Of a stretch of 38,587 nucleotides of DNA, positions 15,719 through 24,107 are shown one piece after another. The DNA comes from Reyranella massiliensis 521 (GTDB lineage Bacteria > Pseudomonadota > Alphaproteobacteria > Reyranellales > Reyranellaceae): NCBI GenBank assembly GCA_945862125.1, contig CAMAYC010000039.1, positions 1 through 38,587 of the forward strand, in the 5' to 3' direction. The notes beneath the pieces were generated by a model. That model made no database searches, was not told where the DNA came from, and saw nothing but the letters and a program-made list of their open reading frames with translations. Positions within the stretch are counted from its first letter, which is position 1, and the number at the start of each line of letters is the position of its first letter. Position numbers and translations under genes: made by a program.

Positions 15719-16969
15719 ATGCGCGACGTCTACATCATCGGCGCCTACACCACGGCCTTCAAGAAGCATCCCGGCATGAGCTTCGGCGACCTCGCGCGCG
15801 AGGCTTATATGGGCACGCTATCGGACGCCGGAATGAAGACGGGCGCCGATATCGAGGCGGGCTGGCTGGGCAATTGCGGCATGGGCTTCTGGGGCCAGAA
15901 TTCGATCCGCGCCCAGGCGCTGTTCCAGCCGCTGGTCGAGGAGGGGCTGTTTCCCGAGCGCGTGCCGATGTTCAACGTCGAGAATGCCTGCGCCACGGCC
16001 TCGACCGCCTTCATGGGCGCCTGGAAGGATGTGCTGGCCGGCACCCACGAACTGTCGTTCTGCCTCGGTATCGAAAAGCTCTTCAGCCCCGACGCGCCGG
16101 AGCGCACCGCAGGGCTCTTCAACCAGGGCTACATCACCAGTCAGCACGAGCGGCTGCTGGAGGAGATGAACAAGGTCGGCACGTTGATCGGCTCGAAATT
16201 CGAAACCGGACCCGATCGCACCATCTTCATGGACACCTATGCCATGCAGGCCAAGTGGCACATGTGGAAGTACGGCACCACGCAGGAGCAGATCGCGGCG
16301 GGCGCGGCCAAGAACCACAATTACGGTGCGCTGAACGAGAAGGCGCAGTACCGCTTCCAGATGACGCCGCAATCGGTGATGGAAGACCGGCCGGTATCGT
16401 ATCCGCTGACTCGCGCCATGTGTGCGCCGATCGGCGACGGGGCCGCGGCGGCGCTGCTCTGCTCGAAGGAATATCTCGAGAAGCTGCCGAAGGACGTGCA
16501 GGCGCGCGCCATAAAAATCGGCGGCGTCGGCTTCTCCGGCGGCATGTACCGCCAGCTCGATCAGCCCGGCCTCACGCGCGCGGCCGCCGACAAAGCCTAC
16601 AAGATGGCGGGGCTGGGGCCACAGGACATCGATGTCGCCGAGGTCCACGACGCCACCAGCTTCTGCGAGATCTACCAGTGCGAGATGTTGCGCTTCTGCC
16701 CCGAGGGCGAGGGCGGCAAATTCGTGGGCTCGGGCGCCACGGGACCAGGCGGCAAGCTGCCGGTGAACACGTCCGGTGGTCTTGTTTCAAAGGGCCATCC
16801 CGTCGGCGCGACAGGCCTCTCGATGCTGGCGGAGCTCGCGACGCAGCTGCGCGGCGAGGCCGGCCCGCGCCAGGTCAAGGGCGCGGAAGTGGCGCTGGCG
16901 GAGAACGGCGGCGGCGTGATCGGCATGGAAGAGGCGGTGGCCTCGGTCGTGATTCTGAAGAAAGAGTGA
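15719..16969 (+). CDS. SCP2-type thiolase (acetyl-CoA acetyltransferase family)
   Basis: A 416-residue condensing-enzyme fold. The nucleophile is probably C91 in VENACATAS; H310 in EVHDATSFCE and H360 in SKGHPVGATG complete the usual pattern. HDxxS instead of NEAF is the SCP2-thiolase/lipid-transfer type. The C-terminal CxG of classical thiolases is replaced by ENGGG, so the second Cys is missing; in this subfamily that is common and can mean a changed mechanism. GAGG lies upstream of the ATG. SDR (11 bp later) and cyclase follow in one run. A role in degradation of branched or steroid-like acyl-CoA is inference from the SDR neighbour. Confidence 0.88.
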   Translation: MRDVYIIGAYTTAFKKHPGMSFGDLAREAYMGTLSDAGMKTGADIEAGWLGNCGMGFWGQNSIRAQALFQPLVEEGLFPERVPMFNVENACATASTAFMGAWKDVLAGTHELSFCLGIEKLFSPDAPERTAGLFNQGYITSQHERLLEEMNKVGTLIGSKFETGPDRTIFMDTYAMQAKWHMWKYGTTQEQIAAGAAKNHNYGALNEKAQYRFQMTPQSVMEDRPVSYPLTRAMCAPIGDGAAAALLCSKEYLEKLPKDVQARAIKIGGVGFSGGMYRQLDQPGLTRAAADKAYKMAGLGPQDIDVAEVHDATSFCEIYQCEMLRFCPEGEGGKFVGSGATGPGGKLPVNTSGGLVSKGHPVGATGLSMLAELATQLRGEAGPRQVKGAEVALAENGGGVIGMEEAVASVVILKKE

Positions 16970-16980
16970 GGACGCAGGAT

Positions 16981-17874
16981 ATGAGCATTCGTTTCGACAA
17001 TCGCGTTGCCATCGTCACGGGCGCGGGCAACGGGCTCGGTCGCGCGCATGCGCTGCTGCTGGCCAGCCGCGGCGCCAAGGTGGTGGTGAACGATCCGGGC
17101 GGCGCGGTCGACGGCAAAGGCGGCGATCATGCCGCCGCCGACAAGGTGGTGGCCGAGATCAAGGCGGCGGGCGGCGTCGCGGTGCCCAACTTCGATTCGG
17201 TGGCCGATCCCAAGAGTGCGGCCAACATCGTCAAGACCGCTGTCGATTCCTTCGGCACGGTCGACATCGTGGTCAACAATGCGGGCGTGCTGCGCGACAA
17301 GACCTTCCACAATATGACGACGGAGGATTTCGACTTCGTCGTAAAAGTGCATTTCCAGGGCACCGCCTACGTGACGCATGCCGCCTGGCCGATCCTGCGC
17401 GCCAAGGCCTATGGCCGCGTCGTCGTCACCTCATCCAATTCCGGCATCTACGGCACCTTCGGCCAGGCCAACTATGGCGGCGCCAAGCTTGCGGTCGTGG
17501 GCTTCATGAATGCACTTCGCCTCGAAGGCCAGAAGTACAACATCATGATCAACGCACTGGCGCCGGTCGCCGCCACGCGCATGACCGAGAGCCTGATGAC
17601 GCCCGAAGTGCTGGGCAAGCTCCGGCCCGAGTTCGTTTCGCCGATGGTGGCCTATCTTTGCAGCGAGCAATGCCAGCGCACCGGCGACATCTGGAGTGCC
17701 GGCGCCGGCACCTTCGCCCGCATCGAATATCGCGAGGCCGAAGGCGTGCGCATCGCCGGCCGCGCGCCCACGATCGAAGACGTGGCCGACAATATTGAGA
17801 AGATCGCCGACGTTTCGGCCAGCCGGGTGTTCCGCACCTCCGGCGAGGAAGTCGCTGCCGTGGTGGGCTCCTGA
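16981..17874 (+). CDS. SDR family oxidoreductase, HSD17B4-like
   Basis: NAD(P)-dependent short-chain dehydrogenase of 297 residues. The cofactor motif is TGAGNGLGRAHA (TGxxxGxG, about residues 13-24), with NNAG at 99-102 and catalytic S152, Y165 and K169 (YGGAK). The N-terminal pattern with VVNDPGGAVDGKGG is characteristic of the dehydrogenase domain of peroxisomal multifunctional enzyme type 2 (3-hydroxyacyl-CoA dehydrogenase). A C-terminal extension after about residue 240 is also typical. It lies 11 bp after the thiolase, so the pair probably carries out the last two steps of a beta-oxidation cycle. Its stop overlaps the apparent start of the next cyclase. Confidence 0.92.
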   Translation: MSIRFDNRVAIVTGAGNGLGRAHALLLASRGAKVVVNDPGGAVDGKGGDHAAADKVVAEIKAAGGVAVPNFDSVADPKSAANIVKTAVDSFGTVDIVVNNAGVLRDKTFHNMTTEDFDFVVKVHFQGTAYVTHAAWPILRAKAYGRVVVTSSNSGIYGTFGQANYGGAKLAVVGFMNALRLEGQKYNIMINALAPVAATRMTESLMTPEVLGKLRPEFVSPMVAYLCSEQCQRTGDIWSAGAGTFARIEYREAEGVRIAGRAPTIEDVADNIEKIADVSASRVFRTSGEEVAAVVGS

Positions 17875-19058
17875 ACGCGGGGCTTCCCGCGCGCGATCGG
17901 CTGGCCCCGGTCGCGGAATGGCTCATACGTGACGGACGCCTGCTCACGACGCCGGTCGACTTCATCGCGCAGCTGATGGATCGCGTGGTCGAGACCGGTC
18001 TGCCGATCTGGCGCTTCTACATCGGCCTGCAACTCATCCACCCGCAGCTTCAGGCGATGGGTTTCATGTGGCGGCGCGGCGAGCCGGTGCAGGCGATCGC
18101 GCGCGGCTTCGGGATCCAGTTCACGCCAGCCTATATCGGCAGCCCCATGCAGGAGGCTCGCGAGCAGGCCAGGCCCGTGCGGTACCGGCTGGCCGAGATC
18201 GACGAGAGCAACCATGAGGTGCTGCACGAGATCCGCGCCGGCGGCGGCACCGACTACTACGCACTTCCCATGCGTATCTCCCATGGCCGGCCGATGCCGG
18301 TCGTGACCTTCGCCACCGACCACGAGGGCGGCTTCTCCTCCGCCGACATCGACGACATACATCGCCTCATCGACATGATCGGTGCCGTGACGGAAATGCA
18401 CATCGAGCACAGCATCGCCGATACGCTGGCCAACACCTATCTCGGCCGCCAGGTCGGCCAGCGCATCCTGAATGGTGCGATCCGCCGCGGCGACGGCGAG
18501 GAGATCCGGGCCGTGCTGTGGTTTTCCGACTTGCGCGATTTCACGGGGCTGAACGAACGGCTACCTCCCGACCAGCTGTTGGAACTCCTGAACAACTACT
18601 TCCAGCTTGTCGGCAATGCGCTCGCCGCGCACGGTGGCGAGATCCTGAAATTCGTGGGCGACGGCGTGATGGCCTATTTCCCGGCCGAGGATGCGTTGTT
18701 CCTGCCCATGGTGACGGCCGGGGCGCTCAATGCCGCGCGCCAGGTGATCGGCGACATCGAGGCGGCCAACGAGGCGCGTGCCGCCGGCGGCGCCGAGCCG
18801 GTGCGCTTCGGCATCGGCCTGCATGTCGGCACGGTGACCTTCGGCAACGTCGGCACCGAGGATCGGCTCGACTTCACCGTCATCGGCTCGGCGGTCAATC
18901 GGGCGTCGCGACTTGAGGGCCTCACCAAGGCGCTCGGCGTCGAGGTCTGCGCCTCGGCCGATTTCAACGATGTCTGCGCGCAGCCGATGAAATCGCTGGG
19001 CACCCACCGCCTGCGCGGCGTGCCGAAGCCGGTCGAGATCTTTACGCTGCCCGACTAG
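17871..19058 (+). CDS. Soluble class III adenylate cyclase with N-terminal sensor region; start uncertain
   Basis: The C-terminal cyclase domain (about 200 residues) carries the metal Asp residues in WFSDLRDFT and KFVGDGVMAYF, the purine-specifying Lys before VGDG, Thr in FTVIGSAVN, and Asn/Arg in VNRASR. The N-terminal part holds the sequence PIWRFYIGLQLIHP and WRRGEPV, typical of a large soluble family of proteobacterial cyclases. The first ATG in frame is at 17976, but the frame is open from 17799 and reads family-like sequence (VAEWLIRDGRLLTTPVDF) before that ATG. No ATG, GTG or TTG precedes 17976. A CTG at 17871 overlaps the SDR stop as CTGA and is proposed as the start; 17976 is the conservative choice. 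Confidence 0.85.
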   Translation: MNAGLPARDRLAPVAEWLIRDGRLLTTPVDFIAQLMDRVVETGLPIWRFYIGLQLIHPQLQAMGFMWRRGEPVQAIARGFGIQFTPAYIGSPMQEAREQARPVRYRLAEIDESNHEVLHEIRAGGGTDYYALPMRISHGRPMPVVTFATDHEGGFSSADIDDIHRLIDMIGAVTEMHIEHSIADTLANTYLGRQVGQRILNGAIRRGDGEEIRAVLWFSDLRDFTGLNERLPPDQLLELLNNYFQLVGNALAAHGGEILKFVGDGVMAYFPAEDALFLPMVTAGALNAARQVIGDIEAANEARAAGGAEPVRFGIGLHVGTVTFGNVGTEDRLDFTVIGSAVNRASRLEGLTKALGVEVCASADFNDVCAQPMKSLGTHRLRGVPKPVEIFTLPD

Positions 19059-19064
19059 CGGCCC

Positions 19065-20918
19065 TCAGCGCTTTTTCTTTTTCGCGGCCTTCTTCTTCGT
19101 CACCTTCTTTTTCGCCGCCTTCTTCTTGGCGGCCTTCTTCTTTGCCGCCGGCTTGGCGCTGGGGGTCGCTGGCTTCGGCTGGCCCGCGTTGTCGGTCCAG
19201 TTCTTTGCCGGCTTGGCGAAGAACATCTCGCGTCGCCGCGTCTTGAAGCCGCCCGGCCAGAAATATGAATCCGTCCAGGAGCTGTCCTCCGCCAGGAAGG
19301 CGCCCTCGGCCGCACCGCCCTTGATCTCGATCTGGTTGGCGACGTCGCGGAAATAGAAGTGGCGGAAGATGCGGTCGAACTCGGTCATGTAGATGTCGGC
19401 GACGCGCGTGTCGCCGCGGATCAGCAACATGTTCTCGTCGTTCTCGAGCAGGGAGTTGGACGAGAAATTGGCCGAGCCAGAACAGACCAGCGGGTCATCC
19501 GAGAGCGGATCGATGAGCAAGAACTTGGTGTGAACGAAGAAGATGTTGCCTTCGTTGGGCGCCCGGAAAAGATCCTCCTCGAGGAACCACTTCTCGAGGT
19601 CGAATTCCTTGATCGGGATGCGGGCGACGGCCTTGCCGTTCTTGAACGTGTACATTTTGCCGAGCACCGCGCCATAGGAGATTACCAGGTCGCGGTCGGC
19701 CTTGAGCGCCTTGGCCTCGTCCGTGCTCGGCGGCTTCTCCTTCAGCACGAAGCGCAGGAAATCCCGGTCCCTGGCCAACGGCGCCATCAGCACCGGATTG
19801 ATCGTAAAGGCAGCAGTGAACATCACGCTGTTGGTCGCGTCGCCGATCCGGTCGCCGTACCAGTTGAGCAGGGTCGCCTTCGGTCGCGGCGAGAAGAGGC
19901 GCGAGATGCTGTTGGCGGCGGGCAGGGCGGGCGGATCGGGCGTCAGTTCCATCACGGCGGTGCGCGCTGCCGCCTTGTCGGGATCCTTGGAGAGGACTTT
20001 CCAGTAGGCGAGATATTGCCGTGCCGTGTCGGCGTCCTTGATGCGGTGGCCGACGTTGGTCTGGCCGAGAAAACCCGATGGCGTGAAGTTGGTCGAACCC
20101 GTCCAGACTTCGGTGGGCTTGGTGCCACCCGTTAGCCGGATGATGAACTTGTTGTGCGGAATCTTGGGCTTGGTGCGGCGGAAGATGACCTTCTTGCCGT
20201 TCTTGGTCTTGGGGATCCCGGCCTTTGCCGCAGCCTTGTCGTATGATTCCTTGCCGTGGTGGATGATCTGCACGTCGACGCCGCGGTCGAGCGCATTCTT
20301 GAGGGCCGCCAGCACCGGCACGTAGCTGAACTCGTAGGCGCAGACGCGGAGCGCGTCCGCAGCCGGCGTGCTGTCGATGAAGTCGAGGCAGGCCTCGAGC
20401 AGGCCGCGCGACAGCCACTTGGTTTCCTCGTCGTTCGGGTCCTCGGGATCCTCGGGCTTCTTGTTCTTGAACCGTTTGGTGAATGCCTGGCTGGCGATGG
20501 CGCCGCGGTTGAACCAGACGCCATGATGGCCGTCGAATTCCCTCTCCGTGGTAATGTCGATTTCGAGCGCGGCCCGGGGCTGCAGCGCGCCCGGTTGGCC
20601 GTACATCGGCACGATCTTGAATTTGTATTTCGTGTCGGGCGTCGCACCGTAGTCGCTCCAGACGTAACTCTGGATCGGATGCTCCTCCGTGGTGATCACC
20701 TTGCCGTCGTCGACCGCTTTCCTGGGGTCGGGTATTTGCGACTTGAAGACCTTCTGGGACCGCAGCCATTTCCCCGAGCCGTCCGGCAACTCGCGCCGGA
20801 AGCCGAAACCCAGCAGCCCCTGACGCAACGGCTCGTCGCAATCGAGGGCGATCATGACCGTATTGGTGCCGGCGATTGCCCTGGCGCGAAATCCGTCCCT
20901 GGATACCGTGACGCGCAT
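19065..20918 (-). CDS. Phospholipase D-like protein with lysine-rich C-terminal tail
   Basis: A 617-residue protein of the PLD superfamily. The second HxKx4D motif is complete in FFVHTKFLLIDP with downstream GSANFSSNSL. The first is IPHNKFIIRL with GSTNFTPSGF, keeping His and Lys but with Leu where Asp is expected. The pair would form one active site for phosphodiester hydrolysis or transfer. The last 30 or so residues are (A)KKKAA-type repeats ending KKKKR, like histone H1 or bacterial histone-like tails, suggesting nucleic-acid or membrane binding. No signal peptide is seen. GGGGGA precedes the ATG. The GC content is lower than that of its neighbours in places. The stop is 6 bp from the convergent cyclase. 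Confidence 0.85.
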   Translation of the reverse strand: MRVTVSRDGFRARAIAGTNTVMIALDCDEPLRQGLLGFGFRRELPDGSGKWLRSQKVFKSQIPDPRKAVDDGKVITTEEHPIQSYVWSDYGATPDTKYKFKIVPMYGQPGALQPRAALEIDITTEREFDGHHGVWFNRGAIASQAFTKRFKNKKPEDPEDPNDEETKWLSRGLLEACLDFIDSTPAADALRVCAYEFSYVPVLAALKNALDRGVDVQIIHHGKESYDKAAAKAGIPKTKNGKKVIFRRTKPKIPHNKFIIRLTGGTKPTEVWTGSTNFTPSGFLGQTNVGHRIKDADTARQYLAYWKVLSKDPDKAAARTAVMELTPDPPALPAANSISRLFSPRPKATLLNWYGDRIGDATNSVMFTAAFTINPVLMAPLARDRDFLRFVLKEKPPSTDEAKALKADRDLVISYGAVLGKMYTFKNGKAVARIPIKEFDLEKWFLEEDLFRAPNEGNIFFVHTKFLLIDPLSDDPLVCSGSANFSSNSLLENDENMLLIRGDTRVADIYMTEFDRIFRHFYFRDVANQIEIKGGAAEGAFLAEDSSWTDSYFWPGGFKTRRREMFFAKPAKNWTDNAGQPKPATPSAKPAAKKKAAKKKAAKKKVTKKKAAKKKKR

Positions 20919-21030
20919 CGTATCCCCCGGAAGATGCCGGCATGGCGTGCCGGCTTCGGGGGAAGTGTAGAGCCGTTGGTTTATGCAATCAATCGGATCG
21001 CAACCCTCGCGACGGTAACCGAAGTGTCAT

Positions 21031-21477
21031 TCAGACCAGCGCCTTCCAGCCCTCGATCCAGGTGAGGGCTTCCTCGTCAGGCAGCGGCTGCTCCGAGGCA
21101 TCGACTTCCAGTCGCTCGCCGATGCGTCTGGCGCCGCAGACCGCGAAGATGTCGTCGAGCTTCTTGCCGGCGCCGCAGAATGTGTCCTGGTAGGTCATGT
21201 CGCCCAGCGCAATGATGCCGTAGCGGTGGCCCGAGAGATCGGGCTTGTCGCGCTCCAGCGTCTCGGCGAGGGGCAGGATGTTGGTCGGGATGTCGCCCGC
21301 GCCATGCGTGGCGCAGACCACCAGCAGCACGTCGTTGCCGAGGAAATCGGCGGCTCCAGCCGCCTTGTCGCTGACGGCGACGCTGTGTCCGGCGGTCTTC
21401 AATACCGGTTGGAGTGCGTCGGCCACCATCTGGGCGTTGCCCGATTCGGTGCCGACCAGGATCAGGATGCTGGCCAT
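21031..21477 (-). CDS. Flavodoxin family protein (MioC-like)
   Basis: Small FMN-binding electron carrier of 148 residues. The phosphate loop is VGTESGNAQ (about residues 8-16); the second loop includes CATHGAGDIP (about 55-64), and the third GDMTYQDTFCGAGKKLD contacts the flavin. The fold and length match MioC-type flavodoxins and the flavodoxin domain of cytochrome P450/sulfite reductases. Its redox partner cannot be inferred: the next gene on the strand, the PLD-like gene, is 112 bp away, and it is divergent from the hydratase pair. Confidence 0.9.
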   Translation of the reverse strand: MASILILVGTESGNAQMVADALQPVLKTAGHSVAVSDKAAGAADFLGNDVLLVVCATHGAGDIPTNILPLAETLERDKPDLSGHRYGIIALGDMTYQDTFCGAGKKLDDIFAVCGARRIGERLEVDASEQPLPDEEALTWIEGWKALV

Positions 21478-21560
21478 TGCCCTCGGACATACGGGACGGC
21501 GTGCCGCCCTGCGACGCGACCGGTTGGCGCGGGCCCTAAACGCATGCCAGTCTGGGCTTC

Positions 21561-22358
21561 ATGGAAGAAACGCCCGTCATTGCCGTCCTCGAAAACGGCG
21601 TCCTCACCCTGACGCTCAACCGCCCGGCGCGGCTGAACGCCATGAGCCACCCGCTGATCGAGGCCATGATCCGCGAATTCGCGCGCGCCCGCGATGACGA
21701 GGCCGTGCGCGCCGTGCTGCTGACCGGCACCGGCCGCGGCTTCTGCGCCGGCGCCGACCTCGCGGGCTCCGGTCCCGGCGTCGTCGGCCCCGACGGCAAG
21801 CCCGACCTCGGCGTCGCCATGGACCGGTTGTTCAACCCCATGATCCGCGCCATCCGCGCCCTGCCCAAGCCGGTGGTGGCCGCCGTGAACGGCGTCGCGG
21901 CCGGTGGTGGCGCCAACCTGGCGCTGGCCTGCGATATCGTCCTGGCGGCACGCTCTGCCCGCTTCGACCAGGCGTTCGTGCGTATCTCATTGATCCCCGA
22001 CCTGGGGGGCACCTGGTTCCTGCCGCACACGGTAGGCGACGCCCGTGCCCGGGCGCTCGCTATGCTGGGCACCTCGGTGCCGGCCGAGGAGGCCGAGCGC
22101 ATGGGCATGGTCTGGCAGGTGGTCGACGATGCCGCCCTCATGGATGAGGCAGGCAAGATCGCGCGTAAGCTCGCCGCCGGCCCGACGCGCTCCTATGCCG
22201 CCATCAAGGACGCCATGAACCGCGCCGGCACCAACACGCTCGACCAGCAGCTCGATCTCGAGCGCGATGCCCAGCGCGAGCTCGGCCGCAGCGCCGATTT
22301 TAGGGAAGGCGTGGCGGCCTTCCTTGCCAAAAGGCCGGCAAACTTCACCGGACGCTGA
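21561..22358 (+). CDS. Enoyl-CoA hydratase/isomerase, PaaG-like, first copy
   Basis: Crotonase-fold enzyme of 265 residues acting on an acyl-CoA. The oxyanion-hole segments are GRGFCAGADL (about 59-68) and AAVNGVAAGGGANLAL. ISLIPDLGGTWFLPH carries the Asp seen in PaaG (ring-opening isomerase of phenylacetate degradation) in place of the classical hydratase Glu, so isomerase-type activity is more likely than simple hydration. A paralogue follows 11 bp later and an SMP-30 gene after it; the three look like one transcript. The aromatic substrate assignment is inference, since no other paa genes are in the window. Confidence 0.9.
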   Translation: MEETPVIAVLENGVLTLTLNRPARLNAMSHPLIEAMIREFARARDDEAVRAVLLTGTGRGFCAGADLAGSGPGVVGPDGKPDLGVAMDRLFNPMIRAIRALPKPVVAAVNGVAAGGGANLALACDIVLAARSARFDQAFVRISLIPDLGGTWFLPHTVGDARARALAMLGTSVPAEEAERMGMVWQVVDDAALMDEAGKIARKLAAGPTRSYAAIKDAMNRAGTNTLDQQLDLERDAQRELGRSADFREGVAAFLAKRPANFTGR

Positions 22359-22369
22359 AGGGACGGGGA

Positions 22370-23158
22370 ATGACCTACAACACCATCCTCCTGGCGCGGG
22401 ACAATGGCCTCGCCACCCTGACGCTGAACGCGCCGGACAAGCTCAATGCCGTCTCGCGCAAGATGATCGCCGAGATAAAAGCCTGCTGGGAGGAACTGGC
22501 CGCCGACACGTCCGTGCGGGCCGTGCTGCTGACGGGCGCGGGCCGTGGCTTCTGCGCCGGTGCCGACCTCGCCGATCCCGACCGCGAGGCCAGCGCCACC
22601 GCTGATTCGGGCGCGGCGCTCGACAAATACTTCAATCCCGTGATCCGCCTGATGCGCACCATTCCCAAGCCGATCGTCTCGGCGGTGAATGGTGTGGCGG
22701 CGGGCGTCGGGATGAGCTTCGCGCTCGCCTCCGACATCGCGATTGCCGGCAAGTCGGCCTCCTTCTTACAAGCGTTCGCGCGCATCGGCCTGCTGCCCGA
22801 CGGCGGCAGCACCTGGTTCCTGCCGCGGCTGGTGGGCGACCAGCGCGCCCGCGCGCTCGCCATGCTGGCGCCGCAGATCCCGGCCGAGAAGGCCAAGGAG
22901 TGGGGCCTGATCTGGGATGTCGTCGACGATGCCGTCCTGATGACGACGGCCACCGAGGTTGCGCGCAAGCTGGCCGACGGGCCGACGCTGGCGCTCGCCC
23001 GCATCAAAGGCGCGCTCGCCCAGTCCAGCGCCAACGATCTTTCGGCACAGCTCGATGTCGAGCGCGACTCCCAGCGCGAGCTTGGCCGCAGCGACGATTT
23101 CCGGGAAGGCGTCACGGCCTTCCTCGGCAAGCGCAAGCCTGAGTTCAAGGGAAAATAG
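22370..23158 (+). CDS. Enoyl-CoA hydratase/isomerase, PaaG-like, second copy
   Basis: Tandem paralogue of the previous gene (262 residues, clearly similar along its whole length). It shares GRGFCAGADLAD and AVNGVAAGVGMSFAL, and GLLPDGGSTWFLPR again has the Asp of PaaG-type isomerases, with GGST instead of GGTW. The C-terminal pattern (QRELGRSDDFREGVTAFLGK) matches copy one. AGGGACGGGG stands in front of the ATG. Two neighbouring copies suggest either a heteromeric enzyme or adaptation to two substrates; neither can be decided from sequence. Confidence 0.9.
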   Translation: MTYNTILLARDNGLATLTLNAPDKLNAVSRKMIAEIKACWEELAADTSVRAVLLTGAGRGFCAGADLADPDREASATADSGAALDKYFNPVIRLMRTIPKPIVSAVNGVAAGVGMSFALASDIAIAGKSASFLQAFARIGLLPDGGSTWFLPRLVGDQRARALAMLAPQIPAEKAKEWGLIWDVVDDAVLMTTATEVARKLADGPTLALARIKGALAQSSANDLSAQLDVERDSQRELGRSDDFREGVTAFLGKRKPEFKGK

Positions 23159-23168
23159 GGAAACGACC

Positions 23169-24101
23169 ATGACCACGCCGCACAAGGAAATCACCTCGGG
23201 CCTCCAGTTTCCCGAGGGCCCCATCGCCATGCCCGACGGCTCGGTGATCCTGGTCGAGATCGCGCGCGAGACGCTGACCCGCGTCACGCCCGACGGCAAG
23301 CAGCACATCGTGGCCAAGATGCCGGGCGGCCCCAACGGCGCCGCGGTGGGCCCCGGCGGCAAGATCTATGTCTGCAACAACGGCGGCTTCAACTGGATCA
23401 AGCGGCCCGACGGGCGGCTGTTTCCCGGCACGCAGCCGGCTTCCTACAAGGGCGGCTCGATCCAGACCGTCGATCCGGAGAGCGGCAAGGTCGAGACGCT
23501 CTACGACTCATGCGACGGCCGCAAGCTGAACGGCCCCAACGATCTGGTGTTCGACAATGCCGGCGGCTTCTGGTTCACCGACCTCGGCAAGACGCGCGAG
23601 TACGACAACGATCGCGGCGCCGTCTACTACGCGAAGGCCGATGGCTCGAAGATCGAGCAGAAAGTGTTTCCGCTCGAGCGCCCCAACGGCTGCGGCCTCT
23701 CGCCCGACGAGAAGACGCTCTATGTCGTGGAGACGCCGACGGCGCGCTGCTGGGCCTTCGATCTCTCGGCGCCCGGCGTCATCAAGGACGCCAACGGTCC
23801 CTATCGCGGCGAGAAGGGCCGCGTGATCGCCGGCCTCGGCGGCTACCAGATGTTCGATTCCCTGGCCGTCGATTCGGCAGGCCATATCTGCGTCGCCACG
23901 CTCATCACTGGCGCTGTCTCCGACATCTCGCCCGACGGGCAATCCGTGACGCAATACAAGCTGCCCGACCCGATGGTCACCAACGTCTGCTTCGGCGGCA
24001 AGGATCTGCGCACGGCGTTCGCCACGCTGTCGATGACCGGCAAGCTGGTGAGCTTCGAATGGCCCAGGCCGGGCCTGAAACTCAACTATCTGAACAAGTA
24101 A
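23169..24101 (+). CDS. SMP-30/gluconolactonase/LRE family protein
   Basis: A six-bladed beta-propeller lactonase-type enzyme of 310 residues. The metal-ligand Glu is in GLQFPEGPI (about 16), the Asn in KLNGPNDLVFD (about 122) and the Asp in FDSLAVDSAG (about 235), which together match the calcium/zinc site of SMP-30 and gluconolactonases. The start ATG at 23169 lies 10 bp after the second hydratase, with GGGAAACG before it, although the same frame is open further upstream inside the hydratase gene. It probably hydrolyses a lactone formed in the same catabolic route. Confidence 0.9.
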   Translation: MTTPHKEITSGLQFPEGPIAMPDGSVILVEIARETLTRVTPDGKQHIVAKMPGGPNGAAVGPGGKIYVCNNGGFNWIKRPDGRLFPGTQPASYKGGSIQTVDPESGKVETLYDSCDGRKLNGPNDLVFDNAGGFWFTDLGKTREYDNDRGAVYYAKADGSKIEQKVFPLERPNGCGLSPDEKTLYVVETPTARCWAFDLSAPGVIKDANGPYRGEKGRVIAGLGGYQMFDSLAVDSAGHICVATLITGAVSDISPDGQSVTQYKLPDPMVTNVCFGGKDLRTAFATLSMTGKLVSFEWPRPGLKLNYLNK

Positions 24102-24107
24102 GGCTGC

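Noticed and set aside
19066..19150. Repeated CTTCTT-type bases at the PLD 3' end as a possible DNA repeat
   Set aside because: Explained by the coding sequence of the KKKAA tail.
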